The position numbers and the translations under genes are program-made. Shown here piece by piece: positions 1 to 11,612 of a stretch of 64,000 nucleotides of DNA. The notes under the pieces were generated by a model. That model saw only the letters and a program-made list of their open reading frames with translations, ran no database searches and was not told where the DNA came from. The stretch covers positions 155,832-219,831 of the forward strand of contig JANVCC010009967.1 of NCBI GenBank assembly GCA_025345505.1, written 5' to 3'. Origin of the DNA: Todiramphus chloris collaris (Eukaryota; Chordata; Aves; Coraciiformes; Alcedinidae). Within the stretch, counting starts at the first letter, position 1. Each line of letters starts with the position of its first letter.

Positions 1-289
1 ATTTTTTTTTTTTTTTCCCCACCCTGTTTTTTACCCTAGGGATAACCTGCATGTGCCAGTAAAGACACGTTTTGACAGTCCTTCAAATAAGCTGTCTGAC
101 CATCATTGTGGTACCTGCAGGTGATCCCTGAGACCAAAGCATCTCCTTCCCATGGACTTTTGTTGGTGTGACTTGCATGCCTGATGGAGCTGCTCTTGAT
201 GGGTATTGTGCAGGGAAGGGGAGAGGAAGATGAACCCCATGTGGCTGCTGCTGGTTGAAAAAGGGGAACACATGGGGTTGGGATAAGGA

Positions 290-420
290 GGGTTGGTTTG
301 TGTCCCCGCCACCTCCTGGGTTGCCCCACTCTGTATTTGCATATCCAGTCAGATCCTGGCCTGTTAGCCTTGTGACTCTGCTGGCTCTATCCAGACAACC
401 AATAAAGGCTTGTGGTTTGG
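290..420 (+). other. 3' end of a further upstream receptor copy (3' UTR and poly(A) signal)
   Basis: An AATAAA hexamer at 401-406, followed by GGCTTGTGG and a TTGGAGG block, matches the 3' end of gene A at 10314-10340 (AATAAAGGCTTGTGG, TTGGAGG). Similarity continues patchily downstream, with CTGGTCCC, TCATT and a GGCCACAT/GGTCACAT block at about 450-485 versus 10370-10400. I infer that a paralogous gene in the same orientation ends here and that its coding exons lie to the left of the window. No coding exon of that copy could be recognised between 1 and 300, which holds a T-run at 3-16 and otherwise unique sequence. Confidence 0.5.
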
Positions 421-1559
421 AGGGTGCTACTCAGCCCCTCCGAGCATTTCCCTGGTCCCTTCATTACCACTGTGTGGCCACATTCCCTGTGCAGGGCTGA
501 GCTAGCAGCACCTCGCTGAGGGGGAGTCATAAGCAGGGCTGCTGTGGTCTGGAACTGTGGCTGTCAGCCTCTCCAGGCCTCCAGGGCTGTCCTGGGCTGC
601 TCTGACATGCATTTCGATGGGGTCTGTGTTGGGACCCAGTGAGTGGTGATGCTCCCTTCTTTATTCCTGGGCAGGACTGTGTCCTGTGCATGTATCCCAG
701 CCAAAGCTGAGGGACAAGCATGGTGTTTCCTTCTCCACAGCCCCTGTGTGTGATCACCGAGCCCTCCGGGATCTGAGGCATCCCAGGTGGGCCCAGTGTG
801 AGTTTCTGGAGGAAGAGAGAAGCAGGAGTTGCTGAGGAGCAAGGATGGTGGCTCTGTAGCTCTGAGGGTTTCCCCTGACACTCAGCTGGCACTGGAGAGC
901 AGAGCGGTCTGCACACTTGGGGATAGAGGAGAGTTGCCAGGCTGGGGGCTGGAGGTTAGGGGCAGGAGAAGGCAGCTGTGGATGGAGGATCAGGGAAGAA
1001 CAAGAGAGGGTGTGGGTTGAGTGAGTCTTTCAGAGGGGCCAAGGACTGTTCCAGGCTTTGAAGTACTCCTTGAGGTATACATCCCCCTTCCTGCCCCTGC
1101 TTCTTGACAACTCTTTACATGCTTTCAGAAGTCCTCCACCTCCTGTGACCATTGAGGGGAAGTGCAGTGACTCATCACAACTTAAAACCCATGCAGTGAC
1201 ATTAGGAAGCGCGTGGATGTTGCCTCAGAAACAGGGAGCAGTGCTTCTTGAATGCACTCTGGAAACCATGAGTGGTTTGGGGGGAAACCTGAGGATCTGG
1301 TCACAGGAATTCTTCTGTTGAGTACAAGAGCCTGGACACCCCTGAGGAAAAAAAGGCAGCAAAAGGCAGCAGCACTGACACTGAAAAGAGGTTTCCTCCC
1401 CAAAGAGGAAGCCTCCTATATCTTGAGAGATCTTGAGTGGTGTTCTCATATGTCTGTTTCCTTCCTGTGGTTGAAAGACAGTTACGGATGCCTGGGTTCA
1501 GACACAGCAACTGGAACTGAGATTTCAGTCCCATCCCTGTCTGAGGACTTCATGATAAC
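421..1559 (+). promoter_or_regulatory. 5' flank and probable promoter region of gene A
   Basis: No exon was recognised here. A purine-rich ETS/PU.1-like element, AAAGAGGAAG, sits at 1402-1411, about 150 bases upstream of the gene A start codon. Gene B has the related AATGAGGAAG (36500-36491 on the - strand) at about the same distance from its own start codon, and both are followed by CCTC and, further on, by a TTTCCTT block. Shared position suggests a conserved core promoter. PU.1-type sites are typical of myeloid and B-cell genes, so expression in blood cells is a guess from this motif. No clear TATA box was seen. Confidence 0.4.
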
Positions 1560-4500
1560 ATGGACCTTCAGTTGTTGTCTCTGAGGTTTCTCCTGGTCCT
1601 TGTAGGTCTTCTGGCAGCACAGGGCCAGGAAGAACTTGATCCGAGGGTCCAGCGAGTGCCCTGGGAAACAGGTAAGAAGTGGTTCCTCCTCTTCTCTGGA
1701 GAGATTTTGCTGGTCCTCCTGCAAGTTTGATATGCATCTTACTGCCTGCAGCCCTGGGCTGGAACCCAGGAGGACCCCTGAGGGCTATGTCAACCTGGGG
1801 ACCTGCTGCCTCTGGGAGACCCAGGGCAGGAAGCAGGAGATGTGGTGAGGTGTGGGTGCACTGGGGGTGCTGTGGGAAGGATGGGACATGCCCTGCACCA
1901 GTCCAGTTTACCAGTTGTTTCCTGCAGGCATGAATCAGGCATGATGTCATGCATCATGGATCAGAGGAAGGGTCTTCAGGGAGCAGGGCTACCACTTTCT
2001 GTAGAAGCCCTATGCCCAGGTGTGCCCAAGGAACACCGTGTCTGCTGAAAGCAGAGCAAAAGCAAACTTGCTGCCACCTTTCCAGCTGGATGGCCCTGGG
2101 CATGGGGAGTGGTGGGTGCCTGTGTGTGGGTAGGTTGTGGCTGTGTGTCAGTAGGACAGAGCTGCTGGTTGCAGTGCTCAGCTGGGCTTCTCTGATGGAC
2201 CTGATGGAGTGGGTCCAGAGGAGGGACCCAAAGATGCTCAGAGGGCTGGAGCACCTCTCCTACGAGGACAGGCTGAGGGAGCTGGGGTTGTTCAGCCTGG
2301 AGAAGAGAAGGCTCCAGGGAGACCCCCTAGCAACCTTCCAGTACCTGAAAGGGGCCTACAGGAAGGCTGGAGAGGGGCTGTTTACGAGGGCCTGGAGTGA
2401 AAGGATGAGGGGTAATGGGTTTAAATGAGAGAAGAGTAGATTTATATTGACTGTCAGGAAGAAGCTCTTTACATTGAGGGTGGTAGAAAAGTGGAATAGG
2501 CTCCCCAGGAAGCTGGCTGAGGCCCCATCCCAGGAGATGTTCAAGGTGAGGTTGGACAAGGCTCTGAGCAGCCTGGTCTAGTTGAGGGTATCCCTGCTCA
2601 CTGCAGGGGGCTGGACTAGATGACCTTCAGAGGTCCCTTCCACCCCTAGCCACTCTGTGATTCTATGCTTCTATAATTCTTGCCTTCTGCAGTCAGGGTT
2701 GTTTGAGAGCAAAGCCTGACTGTAAGTGGCTTGTTCACTAGCATGTCTGCACTTCTTTGTGGCTGCTCAGAGAATGGTCTGAACCTTGTGAGATCCCTCC
2801 TCTGACCCTTTGGGAGAAGGAAGATTGTATTTTAAGCACTTTGAGGCTTCCCAGAGCCCCTTGCAGAGGCTAGAAGTGCTCCTTCACAGGTGTCAGCATC
2901 TATGCCTGTAGGAACCATTGTCACAAAGCCTCTCCATGCAGCACTCATCAAACTTCTGGGACAGACTGTGTTTGCTCAGCCTAGAGGATGGTGAATGTGA
3001 TGAGGAGGGGATGTGGAGGAGAGAGTGCAGCTTGTGGCAGCAGAAAAGGGTCAGGGTCTGTGTTAAAGCAAGATATGTGAATGGAGAAGGCATTGCTCAT
3101 CCCTGTGTCCCACTGCACGGTGGTGTGGGAGGAGGAGAGTAGCCCAGGGACTGACTGAGCCATCACAGGGACCCCAGTGTCATCTCTGATCCCTGTGGGA
3201 GGGCTGAGCCATGGACGAAGAGACATGCATCCCAGCAGGGCTCGTGGTGACATGACTCGGCAAGGGCAGCCTGAGCTGGGGGGGTGACATGTCTGAATGA
3301 GTGGCTGGAGGAGATCTCCTAGTGCAGGGGTGATTGTCTTGGGAAGCTTCCTGCTGTGGGCTGCAGAGGAAGGAACATAACGTCCCTGCATACAAGGCTG
3401 CATGAAGGAGGTTCATTCACGCTTCAGGTGCAAAAGGAGAGCACATTCCCAACAAGAGGGAATGGCCTGAAGTTGAACCAGGGGAGGTTAGGAATATTAG
3501 GAAGCATTTCTTTACAGCAAGGGTTGTCTGGCATTGGAATGGCCTGCCCAGGGAGGTGGTGGAGTCACCATCCCTGGAGGTGTTTAAGAGGCAGTTGAAT
3601 GTTGTGCTTAGGGACATGGTTTAGTGGTTTTTGACAGGGCTAGAAGTAAGTTGATGATCCTGAAGGTCTCTTCCAGATGGAACAGTTCTATGATTCTATG
3701 ATTTTAAGTCTTGCCTGCAAGTCACATCCTGGTAGATGGATGTGTCCTATTCACTCTACTTTCTGGGGCTGAAGGGTTTGCTGGGGTTTTCTCTCCCACC
3801 ACCCACCCATGCCCCACCTCATCACCTCCCAGACCAACTAACACCCCATTTCACCTCTGCCAGAAATCTGCCAAAGGCCTCGGTGGGACACCAGTCTCCA
3901 ACTGGCACCAGACCAGGACAGTTACAAGAAGAACGAAGATGTGATGCTGAGCTGTCCTGAGGGTTTCCAGCCATCCTTCACCCACGTCAAATGTTCAAGC
4001 AAAGTCGAGTCCATCAGTCATGGGAAACCTGTATACAGAGAAGTCTGGCTTAGAAGGGACAGCGGAGGCTACTGGACCCCCATTCAGTCCCATGTGAGAT
4101 GCATTGGTAAGGGAGGCAACAGGAGGTCTCCTGGCTGCCCTGCTCTGCCCTTGCTGTGCAGGGGAAGGCAGGCTGTGCTTGCACAGGGGGTTTCAGGCTC
4201 TCTGCCTGCCTGGGGAAATGGTAGGTGCTGCTGAAAGCAGCGTTGAGGCAGCTTCTGAGACTGCCCTGAGTCCAGTGTGCTCTGAGTCCAATCCTCCTAC
4301 CAGTGAGTGGGAGGTTCTTGTTGTAGGTGTGGGTGATAAGGGCCTCCCTGAAGGCTTCTGGCAAGAGTTTGTGCACAAAGAGAAGAGAGCTATGTGTGGA
4401 GGAGCTGGTGATGTGCTTGGCATCAGAGCTGGGGCAGGATGACTAGAGGGCTCAGATGCCTGCATCCTCTCAAACCATGCAGCTCTGAGTTCCACAGCTT

Positions 4501-7500
4501 GCTCCCCTTAGACTGGTTTCCTCCAGGCTCTGTGTCATAGTAGGCACAGGATTGGCACCATCTTGTCACAGCTTGGGGCACTGAGATGTCCTCCAAGGAA
4601 GAACAGGTCAACAGTGGGCTGATTTGTGAACCCAGTGGGAAGTCCCTGAAGTTTTGAAAGCAGTCCTCTGCTGCTCCCCAGACTCACCGAGTGCCCCAAG
4701 ACCTGGGCCACAGCAAGAGCACCTGGGGCTCATTCCTGCAGCAGCTCTGAGCATGGGTAGTGTGGGGAGGTGTGTGGGAGGTAAGGGGATGTTTCTCCTG
4801 TGGTGTCTACCCCGGAACAGTTCCATGCACGGTCCAAGGTTTCAGGGTTTGCTGCCTGGCCCCTTTGGGTGCTTTCCTGACTTCACGTGGCAGACTCCTA
4901 AGGCATGAAATAACCCTGGATTCTTAGATAATGCCACACGGCAACAGGACCAGCTTATGCTCCATCAGTTTCTGTGCAGGCTTTGTGCAAAGTATGATCC
5001 CCATGTAGGTGCCCCATAAGTCCCTCAAGTTCCTACTCTTCTAGTATTTACTGGGTGGGTTGAGGGAAGCAGAATAGGGCCCTTGTTCCCCTCACCCCCT
5101 TTGGGCTTATGTGTATCAGGAGTATACACTCTGTATGGTGTCCTAGAGCTTGATCTCTTACTGGGCTGTCAGGGAAAATGAAGCTTTCCTCTGGGGACTG
5201 TGCAGAGCAGGAAAGGGCTAGATCTTTCTAGGAGCTGCATCAATTGGACTGTACAGATGCTGGCACCTACAGACCTCAGTATTGACTCATTGGGGAAAAC
5301 TGTGATGAACAATAGTAGTCCACAATTCACCCGCATTCATTGCTGTCCAGACTCTTTCTGGTCCCCTAACCAGAAAGATGAAGTAACCAGTTTCAGCCTC
5401 CACACTTCCCCTCCCACCCAGCTGGGCTGTCAGGCTGCAGCACACTTGCAAGGCTGGGGAGGGAAGGAAGTCACTCTCTCTTTTGCAATGTTTCCTTCAC
5501 AGAGGTCCTCCAGGTTGTACCCGGGACCTTGGAGACTTCCAGCACCAGCATCAAACTGAACTGGACCTGCAGGCTCCCCGATGCCTGTCAGCATATGCGG
5601 GCCATGTGCCGTCTGGCAGAGCCTTCATCCCCTACCTGTGAGGCTGAGGAGGCAAAGGGAGAGGAGATGTTACATGGCCAGGAGGGAACGTTCACCTGTC
5701 TCCATCTGCAGCCCTTCACTAACTACGATATCACCATCTCCCTGCCACCCAGCACAATCCTTTTCACATGGCTGGTCAGGACCAAGGAAACAGGTACGTG
5801 CACACAAGCAGGGGAGAGAGGAGGGACAGTCCTGGGCTTTGTCACAGCAGGTGAGTAAATGTCCTCTTCACCCAGCAGCTCAGCCTGTGTCTGCTCCCTG
5901 CTGTGATGGCCCTGGGCTCAGTGCTACTCAGGGCTTGGGCTGTGCAGGGCCCTGGGGCAGAACACATCCCCTCCTCGCCCTTCCCCACCTCACCACACCA
6001 CTGCTGCTGCTGCCGCACACGCAGCTTCTGTGGGGAACAAACCCTGACCTGGGGATCCCTCTGTGGCCTGTCCCCGGGGCCAGGAGCTGCCTGTCCTCTG
6101 CCCTGGGCTCAGCCTCTCCTCACCGCCTTCCTGCGTCACCCGTCCTCCTGTGCTTCCAGTGCCGGACAAACCGGAGAAGCTGTGGCTGGATTCCACCACG
6201 GGGTTCCTCAGGTGGCAGGCGCTGCCCTCCTGCAAAGGGGAGATCATCGGATACCAGGTACCAGGGGACCACACACTGCCTGTGGCCCCCTCCCCTTGCC
6301 AGGAGCCTGCAGCTCTGTGCAGGCGGCCTGGGTAAAGTGCGGAAGGGAAAGCAGTTTCCAGTTCCCAGCCAGGGCAGGTGAATATCTGGCTCTGATGAGC
6401 AGGAGCATTTTCTCTCTCATCCTTGATATTCCTTGTGCTCTGGAGTTGCCCAAAGGGGTGGTGGGTGCTCTCTGCCCTCTGGGGGTTGACAGTGGTTTGA
6501 TGTGCAGCACGCAGGGATGTAGCTGATGGGGGGGGGGGAGCATCCCAGGGTTTCCTGTGGCTCCTCTATGCTTTTTTTCTGGTTCCTGACACAGAGAAGC
6601 CTGTGGTTTGAATCATTCTCTCAAAATCCCTCCTTCTGGGAGAGTTGCACCATTCCTTTGAGTCTTCCTCAGCGCATGGCTTTAACTGCAGTCTCTGTCT
6701 GTGGCTTGGGGCTCTCTCCACGATACAGTCCTGCTTTCTAGCACTGAGGGAGGGGTGAGACCCTTACCAGCGTGCTATACCCTATACCCTCCCCGAAGCC
6801 AGACCTCTCTGCAGTGGTCTTCATGCCACTCTTAGCTCTTTCCTGGAGAAACCGGCAAACAGGGTCCCTGAGGACATTGTTTATGGGTGTGCTCCAGTCG
6901 GTTCCCTGCTTCCAGACACTTCTGTTCAGGAAAAGAATCCTTTTTTCCTGCTTTCAGCCGGCTCCTTTTTTGTCATATTCCCAATAGTCCATTTAACAAA
7001 CACTCTGACAGCAGTCAGAATGGCTCATGAGAAATTCAGAAGATGTATTGGGAATGAGGAGTCTCCCTCTGTCTCCCTTGTGGAAACTGTCCTCCTGTTT
7101 CCATGTAGACAAAGCCTTCAGAGACCAACCTTGCCTAGGAGGGAGAGAAGTTTGGGGCCATCTCACAGGTGATGCCAACACAGTGCCCGAGGTGGCACAA
7201 CACCAAACCGGCGACCTGGCCTCGGGCTCCTGCAGTATATACACCTCTCCAAACGAAGAGCCCCCCTCTTGCCCGCAGCCCTTCACACAGGCTTGGTCCT
7301 CTGCTCACAGAGGCGGCCGCTCCGAGTCTTGAGCGTTGGCTCCAAATCCCTCCTCTCCTGCTCTTGTCTGCCCCGAGCTCCACGCACGGATGGGCCCAGG
7401 CTGCTGCTCCCTGGGACCCTTCCACGGCTGGGGCGCGCCGAGAAGGGGAGACGTGCAGAGGGGCTCCGCTGTGTGCCGGGTGGGGCGGGCAGGTCCCCAG

Positions 7501-9887
7501 GGGGCAGGGGGCAGCTGCTGCCCTCCAGCTCTGTGCCCTGTCCCCAGCTGAACGTCACGGCCAGGAGCGCGCAGGACGGCGGCTTCCTGGAGATGGAGCG
7601 GCTGCGGCTGAGCAGCTCTGCCACGGAGCACCGGCTGCCCGAGCTCGGCCCCGGCAGCAGCCTCGCCGTGACGCTCCAGGGACTCACGGCCGCCGGAGCC
7701 GGGGCCGCGTCGCGCTGGGAGTCCCCGGCCAACAGCTCGGGTAGGGCTCGCCGTGTCCCGGGCCCCCGGCGTGCGCCCCGGCTGAGGCGGCTCCGTCCCC
7801 AGCCGCCTGCCCTGCCGCCCGGCGTCCCCCGGCCTGGGCACGAAGGAGCCGAGCTCTGGCGGCGGGCCCGCTGGCGCTGACGCTCCTGCCCGGGGCCTCC
7901 CCCTCCAGACACCCCGCACCCTCCCGGCCTCAGCTGCCGCAGCGTCCGCGACACCTCCCCATCCCAAGGGACGGCCGTGCTTCCCCTCCGCCCCATCGCC
8001 CGGCCCCACGAGCCGGCCAGGTCAGTGCAGCGCCGGCAGCTCCGCTCTCCGCGGCCCCGGGGCGGGATTCCCCCGCGCTCGCCCGCGGCCGCCCCGTCCA
8101 GCCCGCGGTCCCCGGGCCCGCGGCCCCCGGCCCTCTCACCGCCCCGGCCCGGCCCGCCCCGCCCCGCAGGGAGCTGCAGCTGCTCGTGGCCGCCACGCAC
8201 AACGGCACGGCGCTGGAAGACGCCTGCTCGGGGCAGCCGCGGCCCCCCGACGGCAGCCGCCAGCCCGGCGTCTACGTGGCCACCGTGCTCAACCTCAGCG
8301 CCGCCGCGGACTTCGTGCTGGGCGACGGGACCCGCGGGCGCGGCTACCACAACGCTGCGCTCCGCCCGGGCTGGGACTACACGGCCCTTCTGCGCCTCGT
8401 CCGCCGCTCGCAGCAGGTACCCGTCGGGGGGGCTGCCAGTCGGGGCCGCGGCCCTCGGCGGGCTCGGGCAGTGCCGCGTGGGCCGCGCCGCCAGCCCCGG
8501 CCCTGCGAGCCCGGGCACCTTGGCAGCGTGGTGGCCCCAGCGTCTCTGGCCACGACCTGGGCGTTGGGTGGCCGTGGGTGGCTTGCCCGACCTCGTCCGA
8601 GCGAGCGTGGGGCAGGAGCAGCCTGAGCTCTCCCTCCGTCTCCACCAACAGGCAGAGAAGTTCACCTGTGTCTGCTACAGCTTCTCCGTTGGTAAGTGCG
8701 CTCCAAGCTCCCTGCTCCCAAGCCTCTCTGCTGCACCTTCCCTTTCCTCTGCCTGGCCACTTCTTGTGGATAGGACCTGTCTGAGCACAGGAGCAGCAGG
8801 GTCTTGTGAGGGGCAGAGAAAAACATTTTGCATACATGGGGTGATACTCCATGCTGGAAGAATCCTAAGCCAACATACACATCTAGACACTTGCACATAC
8901 CCTTTGCCATCGTGTGGCCATTCGCAGAATGTGGTCCAGGCTGTGGCACCCACTCTTGGCTATGTGTTAATTGCAGGGCAATCTCCAGGATCGTGGCATG
9001 GGACTATAATTGGGGTGGTTGTTCTGTTGGCAATCCTTCTTGTGTCTGCAGGGATCCTCTGGTTTGTGCTTTCCAGGTAAGTAGTGAGGGGGCAGGTTCA
9101 TCAGGGCCATGGTCAATGCCTGCATCTTACTCGGGACTCTGCTTTTCCTTTCCAGGAAGTGGAAGTCTTTGCCTAGCAAAGCTAAGGCGGATAATCAAAA
9201 AGGTAGGAAAATACAATTCCCTCATCCACCATCACAGATGGGGCTGTAGGTCTTGGTGGTGGCTAGGAGGAGAGCAGATATCTCTCAAGAGAAACATCTG
9301 CTCATCCTCGTCACTGACACATCTTCCCATTTGCCCTAGCCATGTGGTGCTGGGGATGGTCTAGATGGCTCTGCCTGCTGAGCCTACGTGGTAGCAAAGT
9401 TTATCTTCAGGGAGTTCTCCCAGCCTGCAGCAGGGGCAGTGGGAAGCAAAGACCGGGCATCCCAAAGGGTGGATTATGGCTCAGCAACTCAGGGTCCCAT
9501 GGCCATGTCACCCCCCCCTAGGGGAGAGATCTGCTGGGAGGGCTCTCAGGAGTGTCAGCCTGAGCGATTGCTGCTCTCACCTGGGCACTGCAGGGCACTT
9601 CCAGGGACTTGTGGTTGAGCACAGCTGAGATGAAGAGGTTGGGCTGTGGCAGGTACTGTCCTGTGCTCCAGCCTGTCTCAGGCACTTGTGTGTGCAAGCA
9701 GCTGCGGTGGTGTCCGTTCCTCGTGCAGCCAAGGACATGCAGCAGCTTCTGAGTGCCCTTGGTCTTCACAGGTGATGGTGGCCAGGCTGGAGATCAGTCA
9801 CTCCAGCCCCTGCCCAGGGACACAGGAGACATTCAGAGCAGTGAGGGAACAGAGAAGATGGGGAGGATGACCCCAGCTCCATGCTAA
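1560..9887 (+). CDS. Gene A: phosphatase-less sushi/fibronectin III receptor related to type IIB RPTPs
   Basis: Eleven exons splice in phase with GT-AG borders and no internal stop: 1560-1671, 3864-4106, 5503-5793, 6160-6257, 7548-7740, 7909-8020, 8170-8416, 8652-8691, 8977-9076, 9156-9202 and 9772-9887, giving 532 residues. Residues 1-22 are a signal peptide; 38-118 one sushi-like domain (four Cys, Trp before the last Cys); 119-215 and 216-312 fibronectin III-like; about 313-445 correspond to the membrane-proximal part of PTPRM-type receptors; 454-477 are the membrane helix, with no charged residue. The tail (479-532) has no tyrosine and hence no ITIM, ITAM or phosphatase. The outside is nearly identical to gene B over exons 3-8. 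Likely a decoy or competitor of gene B, or a ligand-type molecule. The start follows from the signal peptide and from homology with gene B exon 1 (both end ...ETG at the same splice phase). Exon calls are from reading, not transcripts. Confidence 0.8.
2190..2680 (+). repeat. CR1 LINE 3' fragment
   Basis: Typical avian CR1 3' sequence in intron 1 of gene A: the end of the ORF2 tail (GGCTGGAGCACCTCTCCTA), the GGAAGAAGCTCTTTAC block, the GGACTAGATGACC block, and an end at TTCTATGCTTCTATAATTCTT. It is 5'-truncated, as most avian CR1 copies are. Confidence 0.9.
3445..3705 (+). repeat. CR1 LINE 3' fragment
   Basis: A short CR1 3' end (AAGCATTTCTTTACAGCAAG, AATGGCCTGCCCAGGGAGG, ATTCTATGATTCTATGATTTT) lies just upstream of the sushi exon of gene A. 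It belongs to a different CR1 subtype from the copy at 2190, having the 'GGGACATGGTTTAGTGG' block. Confidence 0.9.
3864..4106 (+). other. Sushi-like exon of gene A
   Basis: This 243-base phase 1-1 exon encodes 81 residues beginning [10 protein letters not shown]. It has the layout of a complement-control (sushi) module: Cys near the start, LSCPEGF, a third Cys in THVKC, a Trp and a last Cys shortly before the splice site. It is closest to gene B exon 5 (27563-27805), from which it differs at about seven residues, most of them charge-changing (S/R, H/R, R/E, TP/IT). The flanking intron upstream (about 3745-3863) is also closely similar; the downstream intron diverges after about 18 bases. Confidence 0.8.
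5340..8810 (+). repeat. Inverted segmental repeat, arm 1 (gene A ectodomain)
   Basis: This arm is nearly identical to the reverse complement of 23722-27165. From about 6560 to 8430 the two align without any indel (coordinates add to 32474), and the introns are as alike as the exons; sampled stretches of 50-80 bases are identical. From 5503 to 6381 the coordinates add to 32507, with a 33-base length difference between 6381 and 6526. Similarity ends at about 8808, in the intron before the membrane exon. Confidence 0.9.
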
Positions 9888-10335
9888 TTTCTGATGGTCC
9901 CCCTGGTTCTCCTGTGACTGTGACCAACACTGTGGGTCCCATTCAGTTCATCAGAGCAAGAGAGAAACGAGAGGCCAGCGATGGTTGTGAGCTTTTCCTT
10001 TCCTCATCCTGTTCACCTCCAAGCTTTCACTTACTGCTGGTTTAGGTCTTTGAATGTGACTTTCTGTAGTTCCTTTTTTTTTTTTTTAAATTTCACTAGT
10101 CTTTGCTTTAAGTTTTTCATTCCTGGAAGCTGGAACATCAGGTCTCCCAGTACCTTCCTCACACAGGCTCAGGCTGAGGAACGGTCCATGCTCATGCCAT
10201 GTCATAGGTTCCCAACCCCTGTCCCCACTCTGTCTGCTGATACTTATCTAAACCCAGGGCTCTGCTGGAGCATGGCCCAACTGGGCTGCCTTGGTGAGCC
10301 TGCCTGGACAGTCAATAAAGGCTTGTGGCTTGGAG
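9888..10335 (+). other. 3' UTR of gene A
   Basis: After the TAA at 9885-9887 there is about 430 bases of non-coding sequence, including a T-run at 10073-10087, ending in AATAAA at 10314-10319 and a GT-rich stretch (GGCTTGTGGCTTGGAGG) that suits a cleavage site. The terminal block resembles the one at 401-440. Confidence 0.6.
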
Positions 10336-10661
10336 GTGGCTGCCTGTCCTACTACAGCTGCCGACTGGTCCCCTCATTGCCCTTGTGGGGTCACATCCTC
10401 CTGCAAGGAGCTAACTATGCCTTGTTGAGGGGAGGCTGTGACGGATGCACTCAACGGCCCTTAACCAAACCAGTAGCAGTTTGGTACTGGCTTCAAAGGA
10501 GCAAAAGGCCTGAGCCATAGCCAAGCCAAGAACTCCTCTAGGAAGCCCACAAAGGAGCAGAACAAAGAAAAACAGTTGTGGGTACAAGGAGTCTTGTGCA
10601 AACCTCTCCCATTGTATGCAGTTGGGTTACAAAACAACCATTCTATCCCATAAATATAATC

Positions 10662-11612
10662 AGGTGGTGTCCCTCAGGGGTCACTACTGGGAACAATGTT
10701 ATTTAATATCTTTGTCAATGACATAGTGGGACTGAACGCACCCTCAGTAAGTTTGCAGACAACATCAGGCTGAGTGGTATAGTTGACATGCCTGAGGGAT
10801 GGGGTGCCATCCAGAGGGACCTTGACAGGCTTGAGAAGTGGGTCTTACGTGAACCTCATGAAGTTCAACAAGGCCAAATGCAAGTTCCTGCACCTGGATC
10901 AGGGCAATACCAAGCACAAATACAGGCTGGGGAATGAAGGGATTGAGAGCAGCCCGGTAGAGTAAGACTTGGGGACACTGGTGGATGAAAATCAAGACAT
11001 GAGCTGGCAATGTGTGCTCACATCCCAGAAAGCTGTTTCCTGGGATAGATCAAGAGAAATGTGTCCAGCAGGTCAAGGGAGGTGGTTCTGCCCCTCCCCT
11101 CTGCTCTGCTGAGGTCCCACTTGGAGTACTGTGTCCAGCTCTGGCGTCCTCAGCACAGGAAACACAGGCCTTTTGGAGCAGGTCTAGAGGAGGACCATGA
11201 AAGGCTAAGAGGGCTGCGGCACATCTGCTGTGAAGAAAGGCTGAAAGTGTTGAGGTTGTTCAGCCTGGAGAAGGGTCTGGGGAGACCTTTTTGCAGCCTT
11301 AAAGAGGGACCATAGGGAAGATGGGGACAATCTTTTAACAGGGCTTGTGACAGACAAGAGGTAAAGGTTTTAAACTAAAAGAGGGGACATTTAGACTAGA
11401 CAGAAGGAAGACATTTTTTACCATAGGGTGGTAACCACTCATCCAGGTTGCCCAGAGAGGTGGTCAATTCCCCACCTCTGAAACTGTTCCAGGTGAGGTT
11501 GGACGGGGCTCTGAGCAACCTGCTCTAGTTGCAGATGTCCCTGCTCACTGCAGGGGGTTTGGACTAGATAACCTTTTAAAGGTCCCTTCCAACCCAAACC
11601 ATTCTATGATTC
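10662..11612 (+). repeat. CR1 LINE 3' part with end of reverse transcriptase
   Basis: The copy starts within the reverse transcriptase region (GGTGGTGTCCCTCAGGGGTC, then TTTGTCAATGAC) and runs through the maturation of ORF2 (GAACCTCATGAAGTTCAACA, TGCAAGTTCCTGCACCTGG) into the 3' UTR, ending at CCATTCTATGATTCCATATG. The reading frame is broken by stops and indels. It lies between the 3' ends of genes A and B. Confidence 0.92.

Noticed and set aside
1672-3863. Further sushi-like exons in intron 1 of gene A
   Set aside because: Looked for the C-x-x-x-x-W-D start, LSC and IRC pattern; none found. The intron holds two CR1 fragments and unique sequence.
7283-8665. Long (460-residue) open frame on the - strand, with a near copy at 24001-25191 on the + strand
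   Set aside because: It is antisense to GC-rich exons and introns of the receptor genes; few stop codons arise by chance in such sequence, and the protein is Arg/Gly/Pro-rich with no family resemblance.
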